Positions 20,267 to 28,608 of a DNA stretch of 64,000 bases are shown here, piece by piece. Every line of letters starts with the position of its first letter. The stretch's first letter is position 1. Made by a program: the position numbers and the translations under genes. Source of the DNA: Gemmatimonadaceae bacterium (GTDB lineage Bacteria > Gemmatimonadota > Gemmatimonadetes > Gemmatimonadales > Gemmatimonadaceae). The notes beneath the pieces were generated by a model. The model ran no database searches and was not told the origin of the DNA. It was given only the letters and a program-made list of their open reading frames with translations. The stretch is from contig JAHBVT010000001.1 in the NCBI GenBank assembly GCA_019637355.1, positions 1,457,192 through 1,521,191 of the forward strand, given 5' to 3'.

Positions 20267-20998
20267 ATGCCCGAAGCGACGCAGCGGGGACTGGTCATCG
20301 TCCCCACATATAATGAAAGCGAGAACATCCGCAGCCTGATCACGGCCGTGCTGGCCGCCGACCCTCGGCTCGAGATGCTCATCGTCGACGACAACTCACC
20401 GGACCGCACCGGTGACATCGTCGAGGAGATCCAGCGCGGCGAACCGCGCGTGCACATTCTTCGCCGCCCCGGCAAGATGGGACTCGGAACGGCCTACCGA
20501 GACGGTTTCCGCTGGGCCTTGGCTCGCGATTACGAGCTGATCTTCGAGATGGACGCCGACTTCAGCCACAGCCCGGCGCACCTCACGGAGTTTCTCAAGG
20601 CGGCCGAAACCGCCGACTTCGTGCTGGGCTCGAGGTACCTCAACGGAAAGGTCACGGTGGTGAACTGGCCCATCAGCCGGTTGCTGCTCAGCTACGGGGC
20701 CAACATCTATGCCCGCATCGTGACTGGAATGAAGCTCTGGGACGGCACCGGCGGCTTCAAGTGCTTTCACCGACGCGTGCTCGAGGCCATCGACCTCGGC
20801 GACGTGCGCTCCAACGGCTACGCCTTCCAGATCGAGATGTCGTTCCGTGCGATGCGGAAGGGCTTCAAGCCCGTCGAGATTCCGATCGTCTTCACGGACC
20901 GGACTGAGGGTGAGAGCAAGATGTCTGGACACATCGTGCGGGAGGCCGTGCTTATGGTGTGGCGCCTCCGCTGGTGGGCGATGACGGGGCGTCTGTGA
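20267..20998 (+). CDS. Polyprenol-phosphate mannosyltransferase-like GT2 (DPM1 type)
   Basis: A 243-aa GT2 enzyme without membrane helices. It has IVPTYNESENI near residue 12, LIVDDNSPDRTGD near 40, and FEMDADFSHSPAHL near 95-108 (metal-binding DAD). It has the GSRYLNG and TGGFKCFHRRVLE elements that separate dolichol/polyprenol-phosphate mannose synthases from ordinary GT2 enzymes. It should make a lipid-phosphate-linked hexose, a donor for glycosyl transfer outside the inner membrane. ATG 20267 starts 5 bases after the previous stop; its own stop overlaps the dapF GTG start (GTGA). Confidence 0.82.
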   Translation: MPEATQRGLVIVPTYNESENIRSLITAVLAADPRLEMLIVDDNSPDRTGDIVEEIQRGEPRVHILRRPGKMGLGTAYRDGFRWALARDYELIFEMDADFSHSPAHLTEFLKAAETADFVLGSRYLNGKVTVVNWPISRLLLSYGANIYARIVTGMKLWDGTGGFKCFHRRVLEAIDLGDVRSNGYAFQIEMSFRAMRKGFKPVEIPIVFTDRTEGESKMSGHIVREAVLMVWRLRWWAMTGRL

Positions 20999-21804
20999 AG
21001 TTCTACAAGATGTCGGGGTCGGGAAACGACTTCGTCTTCATCGACGGCATCGGCCAGCCAGACCAGGCGACGGTGGCGATGGACCCCGACTTCGTCCGCA
21101 CGGTCTGCGCCGCGCATACGGGTGTGGGCGCGGACGGGCTGGCGGTCTTCCTGCCGGACGCCGAGCTCGAGTTCTCGCTGGCCTACTTCAATAGAGATGG
21201 CAGCGTCGGCGAGCTCTGCGGCAATGCGTCGCTGTGCGCCGTTCGGCTGTCGAACGAGCTGGGACTGGCCCGCCAGTCCGGGCTCCGCTTTCGCACCCCG
21301 GCCGGGGTCATCAACGGCCGGATCCGCGACGGGCGCCCGGAGGTCGACCTGCAGGCGGTGCAGGGGCTCCGGCCGGACGCCGGCATCCCGCGGCGGAGCG
21401 CTGAGCGAGCCCTTGGCTTCGTCGACTCCGGGGTCCCGCACCTCGTGGTGCGGGTGGACTCCCTCCAGGGCATCCCATTGGATTCCCGGGGCCCGGAACT
21501 CCGCCACCACGCCTCGCTGCCGGCCGGCGCCAACGTCAACTGGGTGGCCAAGGACCCGGTCGGAGCCTGGGAGATTCGGACGTTTGAGCGTGGGGTGGAA
21601 GCCGAGACCTTGGCCTGCGGGACCGGTGCGGTGGCGGCGGCCGTGCTGTTGGAGGCTTGGGGCGAATCAGGGGACTCGACGACCCTCCGTACCAAGTCGG
21701 GTCAGCCTTTGCAGGTGCGCCTCAAGGCCGCCGGAGGGGGGACAATCCCGACGCTGGCGGGCGAGGGGCGGATCGTGTTTGAAGGGACACTTCGGGAGCT
21801 CTAG
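20995..21804 (+). CDS. dapF: Diaminopimelate epimerase
   Basis: Epimerises LL- to meso-diaminopimelate for peptidoglycan and lysine. The 269-aa protein starts with the family N-terminus KFYKMSGSGNDFVFIDG. It has the two catalytic cysteines, C75 in GELCGNAS and C208 in LACGTGAVA. The start is GTG 20995, which overlaps the previous TGA and puts the conserved KFxKM at residue 2; the ATG at 20959 would add 12 unrelated residues. It closes a plus-strand gene run that began with kdsB and is followed by hairpin sequences. Confidence 0.94.
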   Translation: MKFYKMSGSGNDFVFIDGIGQPDQATVAMDPDFVRTVCAAHTGVGADGLAVFLPDAELEFSLAYFNRDGSVGELCGNASLCAVRLSNELGLARQSGLRFRTPAGVINGRIRDGRPEVDLQAVQGLRPDAGIPRRSAERALGFVDSGVPHLVVRVDSLQGIPLDSRGPELRHHASLPAGANVNWVAKDPVGAWEIRTFERGVEAETLACGTGAVAAAVLLEAWGESGDSTTLRTKSGQPLQVRLKAAGGGTIPTLAGEGRIVFEGTLREL

Positions 21805-21814
21805 GCAGACGCCG

Positions 21815-21839
21815 TGGGGAAATCTCCTGGTTTTCCCCA
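21815..21839 (+). terminator. Hairpin just after dapF
   Basis: TGGGGAAA at 21815-21822 pairs with TTTCCCCA at 21832-21839 around a 9-base loop, 11 bases after the dapF stop. There is no U-tract, so termination strength is uncertain; it may act with the AT-rich block that follows. Confidence 0.45.
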
Positions 21840-21840
21840 G

Positions 21841-21880
21841 AGCGATTATACATAATACATATTATACGTAGTTACTGGAT
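21841..21880. promoter_or_regulatory. AT-rich island with several -10-like hexamers
   Basis: About 30 bases here are nearly all A/T in an otherwise ~67% GC window. The plus strand reads TATACATAATACATATTATAC; the minus strand shows TATAAT twice. A plus-strand promoter would fire into the structured segment 21881-21992, and a minus-strand one would be antisense to dapF. No clear -35 partner was found. Confidence 0.35.
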
Positions 21881-21992
21881 TGAACAGACAGTCCTCCACG
21901 CCGTCCATTTTCCGGGCCACCAAGGCGACAGCGCGCTGCGTGAATCAGGCCACGAAAATGGCGGGGTCAACGATCGTCGACCCCGCCTTTCT
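21881..21992 (+). ncRNA. Candidate small structured RNA ending at an intrinsic terminator
   Basis: This gap codes for nothing I recognise. CCATTTTC at 21905-21912 pairs with GAAAATGG at 21954-21961, and GGCC at 21915-21918 with GGCC at 21948-21951. Between them lies a small palindrome (CAGCGCGCTG). A strong terminator hairpin follows directly and an AT-rich promoter-like block precedes it. These three parts make a plausible small RNA gene. It could instead be the 3' region of dapF mRNA. Confidence 0.3.
21960..21992. terminator. Bidirectional intrinsic terminator
   Basis: GGCGGGGTC (21960-21968) and GACCCCGCC (21979-21987) form a perfect 9-bp stem with a 10-base loop, followed by TTTCT on the plus strand. 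Read on the minus strand the same stem is followed by ATTTTCG, so it can also end the leftward 22012-22668 transcript. Confidence 0.75.
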
Positions 21993-22011
21993 GATAATCC
22001 AGTTGAACTGA

Positions 22012-22668
22012 CTACGCCTTAGCTCTTGCCTCGCCTAGTCTTAGGCGCGCCTCACCTGCGAACGGTGAGTCCTCTCGGCTGGAAATCTCGGCGTAGATGG
22101 CGGCTGCGGCAGCCGCATCGCCTCCAGTCATCAGCGAGCGCGCTGCTTCCATCCGATATCCGTCCTTGTCCGCCGGGAACCGGGCGGCCGCCGCCGCAGC
22201 CTGGTAGTCCGCAGCTGCCCCGCTGTAGTCGCCCTTGATGGACTTCCCAGCCGCCTGAAGCGCCAGCAGCCCAGGACGCAGATGCCGCGGGGCCTTCGGC
22301 ATCACCATCGCAATCACCGCGAGACCAGAGTCGGCCTGCTCGATCTCGTAGTGCCACTGGGCGGAAAGCATAGCCGCCGTGGTCCCGGCGTTCGTCCCCG
22401 CGTAGCGCACGATGACCCGGGCCAGCTCCGGCTGGGCAGCGGCGGGGCCGCCCGTGTTGTAGGCGCCCTCAGCGGCCGCCACGGCAGCCGATGCACGCTG
22501 CTCCTTGATCTGGGCCGAGCGCTGGGCCATCCAGTAGCCGCCTGCCCCGAGTGCGAGCACGATGGCCGCGATGCCGATGGGACGCTGATAGCGCTGGAGC
22601 AGCTCGATTCCGGACTCTTCGTCATCGAGGACAATGGGGGGCCGCGCGGCGTCGCCGGTCTTGGTCAT
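22012..22668 (-). CDS. YfgM-like membrane-anchored tetratricopeptide protein
   Basis: A 218-aa protein with a short cytoplasmic N-terminus, one membrane helix (IGIAAIVLALGAGGYWMAQ, about residues 32-50) and an alanine-rich helical periplasmic part. That part is built from TPR-like repeats (AAAEGAYNTGGPAAAQPEL; DYSGAAADYQAAAA; DAAAAAAIYAEI). This topology matches YfgM/UPF0070, which in E. coli works with SecYEG and periplasmic chaperones. Sequence identity is hard to judge because of low complexity. It lies downstream of tRNA-Arg on the same strand and ends at the shared terminator 21960-21992. Confidence 0.6.
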   Translation of the reverse strand: MTKTGDAARPPIVLDDEESGIELLQRYQRPIGIAAIVLALGAGGYWMAQRSAQIKEQRASAAVAAAEGAYNTGGPAAAQPELARVIVRYAGTNAGTTAAMLSAQWHYEIEQADSGLAVIAMVMPKAPRHLRPGLLALQAAGKSIKGDYSGAAADYQAAAAAARFPADKDGYRMEAARSLMTGGDAAAAAAIYAEISSREDSPFAGEARLRLGEARAKA

Positions 22669-22768
22669 AGCTGGGACTGTTAATGAAGGATGTCAGGTGC
22701 CCGAAACGGGCCTGGGCCGGATTGCCGGCGCACGGCCGAAAGTTAATGGACCCTACGCCCACTCTCTA

Positions 22769-22842
22769 TGCCCCCGGGCGGACTCGAACCGCCGACCTGC
22801 GGTTTAGGAAACCGTCGCTCTATCCACCTGAGCTACGGGGGC
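22769..22842 (-). tRNA. tRNA-Arg (anticodon CCT)
   Basis: The minus strand folds as a 74-nt tRNA: acceptor GCCCCCG/CGGGGGC with discriminator A, D-arm GCTC/GAGC, anticodon loop TTCCTAA giving CCT (reads AGG), and T-arm GGCGG-TTCGAGT-CCGCC. The 3' CCA is not encoded and must be added. The top pair of the anticodon stem is an A-C mismatch (positions 27 and 43); the other four pairs are canonical. Confidence 0.93.
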
Positions 22843-22942
22843 CACTCGCCTACCAACATAATGCCATCGGCGTGAACGATTACAGGGTTCGGGACGTATC
22901 TAACGTGCACGCAGGATTCCCCGAATTTCGCACCCTCAGGCG

Positions 22943-24112
22943 ATGCGCCTCCTCACACATACAACCCTCGCCGCGCGCGCCGCGGTCCTCCTCACCTTCG
23001 CGGCCCTCGCGGCCTGCGGAACCGACACCGCGTCGTCGGCCACGCCGGGCAGCACCGGCGGCGGACCTGGCGGCCCCGGCGGCAACCGCGGCCCTGGCAA
23101 CGGCCAGCCGGCCCCCGTCGAGATCACCACCGTCGAGCGCGTGCGGATGTCGCGCACCTCGATGGTCGCCGGGCAGCTCGCGCCGCTGCGCGTCGTGGGC
23201 GTCACCTCGCAGGTCGGCGGTGCCCTGCTCCGCGTGCCGGTCGAGGAAGGCTCGCGCGTCAGCCGCGGCGACATCCTCGCCGAGCTCGACTCGCGCGAAC
23301 TCGATGCGCAGCTGCGTGCCGCGGAGGCGAACCTCACGCTGGCCCGCACCACCGCGCAGCGCTCGGAGCAGCTCCGGCAGAACGGCGTCGTGACCGCGGC
23401 CGAGTACGAGCGCGACCAGGCCACGCTGGTGGCCGCCGAAGCCACCGTCGCGCAGCTCGAGACGCGGGTGGGCTTCACCAAGATCCGCGCGCCAATCGAC
23501 GGCGTAGTGACCCAGCGCTTCGTGCAGGCCGGCGACATCGTCGGCGGGCAGACGCGGATGTTCACCGTGGCTGACGTCGCAACGCTGGTGACGCAACTGC
23601 CCGTCTCGGAACTCGAGGTGCCGCGCCTCACGGAAGGCTCCGCCGTCGAGGTCCAAGTCGACGCACTCGGCGGCCGCGCCGTGCCCGGCCGCATCCGCCG
23701 CATCTTCCCCGCCGCTGACAGTGTCAGCCGACTCGTGCCGGTGGAGATCGCCATCAGCGGCGCCGAGCGCTTCCAGCTGAAGCCCGGTTACTCCGTGCGC
23801 GTCACGCTGCAGCTCGATGAGCGCGACAATGCCCTCGTCATCCCGACGCGGGCCGTGGTCGGTGCCGCCGGCAGCCAGAGCGTCTACGTGATCCGGGACG
23901 GCCGCGCCGAGCGCAAGCGCGTGCGCGTGGGCCCCGACGCGGATGGCCGGATGGAGGTCTACGAGGGCCTCGCCGCCGGCGACACCATCATTACAACCGG
24001 CAATGCCCTGCTCCGCGACGGCGCGCAGGTCCGCATCGTGCAACCGCTCGCGCCCGAGGCGCCGTCGGCGTCGCGCACCGTTCCTGCCACGAACCCGGGA
24101 GCCCGTCCGTGA
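22943..24112 (+). CDS. RND efflux periplasmic adaptor (membrane fusion protein)
   Basis: A 389-aa HlyD/AcrA-type adaptor that links an RND pump to an outer-membrane channel. It has a lipoprotein signal ending LAAC (C25) and a Gly/Pro-rich linker (about 35-58). The first lipoyl half-motif is in GALLRVPVEEGSRVSRGDILAEL, followed by a short coiled-coil hairpin (about 115-165). The second lipoyl half is FTKIRAPIDGVVTQRFV, and the beta-barrel and membrane-proximal domains follow. The upstream 100 bases, shared with the divergent tRNA gene, should hold its promoter, but no clear hexamers were seen. Its stop overlaps the pump gene (GTGA). Confidence 0.88.
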   Translation: MRLLTHTTLAARAAVLLTFAALAACGTDTASSATPGSTGGGPGGPGGNRGPGNGQPAPVEITTVERVRMSRTSMVAGQLAPLRVVGVTSQVGGALLRVPVEEGSRVSRGDILAELDSRELDAQLRAAEANLTLARTTAQRSEQLRQNGVVTAAEYERDQATLVAAEATVAQLETRVGFTKIRAPIDGVVTQRFVQAGDIVGGQTRMFTVADVATLVTQLPVSELEVPRLTEGSAVEVQVDALGGRAVPGRIRRIFPAADSVSRLVPVEIAISGAERFQLKPGYSVRVTLQLDERDNALVIPTRAVVGAAGSQSVYVIRDGRAERKRVRVGPDADGRMEVYEGLAAGDTIITTGNALLRDGAQVRIVQPLAPEAPSASRTVPATNPGARP

Positions 24113-27100
24113 GCAACCAGAAGCGACGCGGGATCTCCAGCTGGGCCATCTCGCGCCCAGTCGGCACCTTGATGCTCACCAGCACGTTGCTGGTGCTGGG
24201 CGTGGTGTACATCGGCCGGCTGCCGGTGGACCTCCTCCCGCGCATCATCTACCCGCAGGTGCGCGTGAACGTCAGCAACCCGGGCGTGGAGCCCGTGGTG
24301 CTCGAGGAGACGGTTGCCAAGCCGCTCGAGACCGCCCTCGCGACGGTCGAAGGCCTGCAGCGCCTGCAGACCAACGTCAACGAAGGCAGCGTCTCGGTTG
24401 AGCTGAACTTCGCCTACGGCACCAACGTCGACATCGCGCTGCAAAACGCCGCCACCGCCGTCGAACGCGTGCGCTCGCGGCTGCCGATCGAGGCCTCCGC
24501 GCCGACGGTCAGCAAGTCCGACCCGTCGCAGATGCAGATCTTCCAAGTCGCGTTCTCCTCGTCCGAGCGCGACCTGGTCTCGCTGCGCCAGTGGATTGAC
24601 CAGCGCCTGCGGCCGCAACTGCTCGCCGTCGAAGGCGTCGCCTCGGTGGATCTCTCGGGCGGCCTCGTCCGCGAGATCCAGGTCGAGATCAACCCGGAAC
24701 GCCTGCGCGGCTTCGGGCTCTCGGTCTCCGACGTCCTCGGCTCGCTCTCCGGCGAGAACCAGAACATCGCCGGCGGACGCGTCATCGCGCCCGACCGCGA
24801 GATCGTCTCGCGCACCACCGGCCGCTTCACGTCCACCGAGGAGATCAAGGGCGTCCTCCTCACCGGCGCCGGCGGCACGCGCGTGCCCCTGAGCGAGATC
24901 GCCACCGTAAGAGACACCTCGGCCGACCAGCGCTTCTGGGCCCGCCTCAACGGCACGCCGGCGGTGCGCATCGGCATCCAGAAGCAGCCCGAGTCCAACA
25001 CCGTCGAGGTCGTGGACCAGGTACGGGCGCAAATCGCGCGTCTGGAATCCTCGCAGTTCATCCCGCGCGACATCCGCTATCAGGTCACCTTCGACCAGTC
25101 CGGCTTCATCCGCGACGCACTGAGCTCGGTGCGGAACTCGGCGCTCATCGGCGCCTTCCTGGCCGCCATCGTCGTGCTGGTGTTCCTGCGCTCGATCCGC
25201 AAGACGTTCATCATCGCGGTGTCGATCCCGCTGGCCATTATGGCGACCTTCGTGATGATGGGCGCCGGCGGGCTGACGCTCAACATTATGTCGCTCGGCG
25301 GCCTCGCGATGGGCACGGGCCTGTTGCTCGACAACGCCATCGTGATGCTGGAGAACATCTACCGGCGCCGCGAACTCGAGGGGCTCGACCCGGAAGAAGG
25401 CGCGCACGTCGGCTCGGCCGAGGTCACCAGCGCCGTCGTCGCCTCCACGACCACGAACCTCGCCTCGGTGGCGCCGTTCCTGCTCATCGTGGGCCTCGCC
25501 GCGCTCATCTTCCGCGAACTGATCCTCACGATTTCGTTCGCCATCCTCGCCTCGTTGCCGCTGGCCTTGACGCTGGTGCCGATGCTGGCCGCCCAGTTGG
25601 GCAAAGTGAAGTTCAAGAGCGGGCTCGAGAACAACCGCTTCCTGCTCGCCTTCGACCGCTGGTTCAGCCGGATGGGCGGGCGCTACGAGCGCGCGGCCGA
25701 GTGGACGGTGCGGCACAAGTTCATCGTGCTGGGCACCGTGGTGCTGGTCGCCGGTGCCCTGTTCGCGCGGGCGCGCTCGATCCCTTCGGAGTTCCTGCCG
25801 CAGGTGGACGACGGCTCGGTCGGCGCCTTCGTGCGCCTCGCCCCGGGCTCCACGCCGCAGCAGACGGACCGCATCACCCGCGAAGTCGAAGGCATCGTCG
25901 CCAAGATGCCGCACGTGGAGGCGGTGTTCGCCACGGCCGGCGGCTTCCTCTTCGGAGGCTCGTCGTCAGCCAACGCCGGTCGCGGCTCGCTCGACATCCT
26001 GCTGGTCCCGGTATCGCAGCGGAATATGTCGGCCGACCAGTGGGTGCGCGCGTTGCAGGACTCGGTCAACGCACGCGGCTTCGCGGGTGCCCGCGTGGGC
26101 GTCCGTCCGCCGCGCATTCGCGGCCTGCGCACCTCCTCCAGCGGCGAGGCCGTCTCGGTCGCCGTGCTCGGAGACGACATCCTCACGCTCAACGAGATCG
26201 CCCTCGCGGTCGCCCGGCGGGTGCAGGGCATCCCGGGCCTCGAGAACTTCCAGAACCCGCAGGACGAAGGGTCTCCCCTGCTCTCGATCGAGTTGGACCG
26301 TGAACGCGCCCGCGCCCGCGGCCTGAACGTGCAGCAGGTGGGCGCCGCCGTGCGCACCGCGCTCGACGGCACCGTCGCCACGCGCTACGCCGAAGGAAAC
26401 TTCGAGTACGACGTGCGCGTGTTCTTCCCCCGCGGACGCTTCCAAAGCACCACCGACCTGCTCGACATCCCGCTCGTCGCCACGCGCGGCGCGCCGGCCA
26501 TCCGCCTCGGCGACGTGGCCGATGTGAAGACCGTGCTGGGCCCCAATGGCATCACCCGCGTGAACCAGAGCCGTCAGGTGCAGATCAACGGCGATGTCAT
26601 CACCGAGATCGCCACCGTCGGTGCCGTCAGCGACTCCATCCGCGCCCGGCTGGCCGAGCTCGAGCTGCCGGACGGCTACGGCCTCATCATCGGCGGCGAG
26701 CAGGAGGCCATCGACGAGAGCAACCGCCAGCTAGCCCTCGTCATCGCGCTCGCCATCTTCCTGGTCTTCGTCGTACTGGCGGTGCAGTACGAGAGCTTCA
26801 TCAATCCCTTCGTCATCCTGGCGTCGGTCCCGCTCGCGATGATGGGCGTGTTCGCCATCCTGCTCATCACCGGGACGCCGTTCAGCGCGCCCGTGACGCT
26901 CGGGATGATTATGCTCGCCGGCATCGTGGTGAATAACTCCATCCTCTTGGTGGAGTTCGCCGAGAACTTCGTCGCGGAGCAGCACTCGCGGCTCGAGGCC
27001 ATCGTCAAGGCCGGTGGGGCGCGCCTGCGCCCTATTATGATGACGACGTTCACGTCGCTGGTCGGCACGCTGCCGCTGGCGCTGGGCCTCGGCGAAGGCG

Positions 27101-27285
27101 GCGAGCTGATGCGCCCGCTGGCCATCGCGGTGGTGGGCGGCCTGTCGGTATCGACCTTCCTCACGCTGTTCGTGGTGCCCTGCACCTACCTGATCGCGCA
27201 CGCCATCGGCGACCGCGTGAAGGGGTTGCTCTATGGTGGAGCCGCCGCGACGCCGAGCGGCAGGGTAGCCGAGCAGCGCGGCTAA
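24109..27285 (+). CDS. RND efflux transporter, inner-membrane pump
   Basis: A 1058-aa AcrB/HAE1-like trimeric antiporter subunit with the standard layout: TM1 near residues 20-35, a large periplasmic loop, TM2-TM6 (about 340-500), a second loop, and TM8-TM12 (about 870-1035). The relay residues differ from AcrB. TM4 reads GLLLDNAIV (D408, N409) where AcrB has two aspartates, and TM10 reads GIVVNNSIL (N942) where AcrB has a lysine. The C-terminal tail is short and basic/Ala-rich. The start GTG 24109 overlaps the adaptor stop. No TolC-like gene or TetR/MarR regulator is adjacent, so the channel is encoded elsewhere. Substrate unknown. Confidence 0.9.
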   Translation: MSNQKRRGISSWAISRPVGTLMLTSTLLVLGVVYIGRLPVDLLPRIIYPQVRVNVSNPGVEPVVLEETVAKPLETALATVEGLQRLQTNVNEGSVSVELNFAYGTNVDIALQNAATAVERVRSRLPIEASAPTVSKSDPSQMQIFQVAFSSSERDLVSLRQWIDQRLRPQLLAVEGVASVDLSGGLVREIQVEINPERLRGFGLSVSDVLGSLSGENQNIAGGRVIAPDREIVSRTTGRFTSTEEIKGVLLTGAGGTRVPLSEIATVRDTSADQRFWARLNGTPAVRIGIQKQPESNTVEVVDQVRAQIARLESSQFIPRDIRYQVTFDQSGFIRDALSSVRNSALIGAFLAAIVVLVFLRSIRKTFIIAVSIPLAIMATFVMMGAGGLTLNIMSLGGLAMGTGLLLDNAIVMLENIYRRRELEGLDPEEGAHVGSAEVTSAVVASTTTNLASVAPFLLIVGLAALIFRELILTISFAILASLPLALTLVPMLAAQLGKVKFKSGLENNRFLLAFDRWFSRMGGRYERAAEWTVRHKFIVLGTVVLVAGALFARARSIPSEFLPQVDDGSVGAFVRLAPGSTPQQTDRITREVEGIVAKMPHVEAVFATAGGFLFGGSSSANAGRGSLDILLVPVSQRNMSADQWVRALQDSVNARGFAGARVGVRPPRIRGLRTSSSGEAVSVAVLGDDILTLNEIALAVARRVQGIPGLENFQNPQDEGSPLLSIELDRERARARGLNVQQVGAAVRTALDGTVATRYAEGNFEYDVRVFFPRGRFQSTTDLLDIPLVATRGAPAIRLGDVADVKTVLGPNGITRVNQSRQVQINGDVITEIATVGAVSDSIRARLAELELPDGYGLIIGGEQEAIDESNRQLALVIALAIFLVFVVLAVQYESFINPFVILASVPLAMMGVFAILLITGTPFSAPVTLGMIMLAGIVVNNSILLVEFAENFVAEQHSRLEAIVKAGGARLRPIMMTTFTSLVGTLPLALGLGEGGELMRPLAIAVVGGLSVSTFLTLFVVPCTYLIAHAIGDRVKGLLYGGAAATPSGRVAEQRG

Positions 27286-27310
27286 ATCGCGACGCGGGCC
27301 GGACACAGAG

Positions 27311-28606
27311 CTACGGGGTGCGCGGCTTGGCCGTGCGCCCCGTCGTGCTTCCGCCCGATCCACCGCTGCGCACGCTTCCGGAACTGCCGGCCGAGCGCGT
27401 CAGCGCACCGCTCGAGCTTGACGGCCTCGGCGAGCTCGCGGTGCGGGTGCTGCCTGAGCTGCCCTGCGAGTAGCCCTCGCCCTTCACCACACGCCCGCCG
27501 CTGGCGGGAATGCGGCGGGAGCTGACATCAACCCGCACCGGCACCCCGACAAAACCCGGCCGTACGCCCTGGAACCCTTGGCCGACCCAGAAGCCGGACA
27601 TCGACCAGCGCGAGTAGAAGCCGAGTGGCGCACACTGGCGGAGCCAGTAGTTGCCGGACATTCCCAGCATCGGAAATCCCAAGGTCCCCCACGGCCCCCA
27701 CGCGCCCATCGGGAAGTCGTACATCCAGTCCATCATCCACAAGGACGAGCGCAAGCGATCGCACATCGCCAAGGTGCTCATCCCGCTGCCTGCAGCCGAC
27801 GGCATCGGTTCCACACGCGCCGTCGTGATGACATCGCGCTCGAGTGCGACGCGGAATGCCTGTGGGTTGCCGAGAATGACCGCCATATCGATCACGCGGC
27901 CTGGGACGCGCGCGGCGGCCAGCCGCTGCAGGTCGCTGCGCGTCGTACGGAACCCCTCCACGTCCCGACTCGACTCGACCATCCACGCCTCCGCCGCGTA
28001 CGCATCGACAGCCGCCGCGACGTCGACGATGGCGGCGGTGGACAGCGGCTTCGCCGCGGACACCCTTGCACCGTCAACGCGTCGCAACACGCCATCGAGC
28101 GTTGCCCGCACGCCGTCAGGCATCAGCAGCCACGGGAGCGCGCGCAAGCGCTGCACCCGGAGACTGCGCTGATCCCCCACGCGCAACGTGGACACGAGCA
28201 CGAGGTCGCCGGTCGGGGCGATCGAAACAATCCCCGAACTGCCCTGCGGCGGCACGTCGGCGCAACTGGCCTCTCCTCTGGTGTAGACGCGCGCGCCATC
28301 GTTGCTGAAGCGCGCCGACTCCCAGCCTCCGCAGGTTTCGGCGTCGATCTCCACGCGGCGACCGCTGGCATCGAGGCGCGCGCGCTCCAGCACCGTCTCG
28401 CCGCGCACGAACAGGCGCTCCGCAATGGCCGGCTGCCCCGCGACGGGCACGAAGCAGGTCAGCGGTCCACTCCCGGCATCGCTGCTCGCGCTCCAGCAGC
28501 CAAGGAACGCGGCCCAGGGCAGCGGCTCACCCGTCGCCTGTGCGTCCAGCGGGTCGCCTCCGACGAACAGGCCGGACGATGCGAGTATGAGCAGTGCGCG
28601 CCTCAT
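27311..28606 (-). CDS. Exported protein of unknown function with Ser/Gly-rich tail
   Basis: A 431-aa protein with an N-terminal signal peptide (MRRALLILASSGLFVGGDPLDA). The middle carries several Cys (CWSASS, CFVP, ETCGG, SCADV) that could form disulfides, and a Trp/Met-rich stretch (SLWMMDWMYDFPMGAWGPWG) near residue 310. The last ~60 residues are low-complexity Ser/Gly/Thr with basic residues (SSGSVRSGGSGGSTTGRTAK). I do not recognise the family. ATG 28604-28606 is chosen because it begins the signal peptide and follows the previous stop by 2 bases; a longer frame to 28930 lies inside that gene. It is probably translated with 28609-29352. Confidence 0.65.
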   Translation of the reverse strand: MRRALLILASSGLFVGGDPLDAQATGEPLPWAAFLGCWSASSDAGSGPLTCFVPVAGQPAIAERLFVRGETVLERARLDASGRRVEIDAETCGGWESARFSNDGARVYTRGEASCADVPPQGSSGIVSIAPTGDLVLVSTLRVGDQRSLRVQRLRALPWLLMPDGVRATLDGVLRRVDGARVSAAKPLSTAAIVDVAAAVDAYAAEAWMVESSRDVEGFRTTRSDLQRLAAARVPGRVIDMAVILGNPQAFRVALERDVITTARVEPMPSAAGSGMSTLAMCDRLRSSLWMMDWMYDFPMGAWGPWGTLGFPMLGMSGNYWLRQCAPLGFYSRWSMSGFWVGQGFQGVRPGFVGVPVRVDVSSRRIPASGGRVVKGEGYSQGSSGSTRTASSPRPSSSSGALTRSAGSSGSVRSGGSGGSTTGRTAKPRTP

Positions 28607-28608
28607 CT

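Noticed and set aside
22698-22712. GCCCG-AAA-CGGGC hairpin between tRNA-Arg and the YfgM-like gene
   Set aside because: Stem is only 5 bp and lacks a U-tract; such short GC hairpins are expected by chance in this composition.
23959-25914. A 651-codon minus-strand frame opposite the RND genes, and similar ones at 12960-14726 and 31700-33000
   Set aside because: Composition is that of shadow frames; the opposite strand carries well-conserved proteins.
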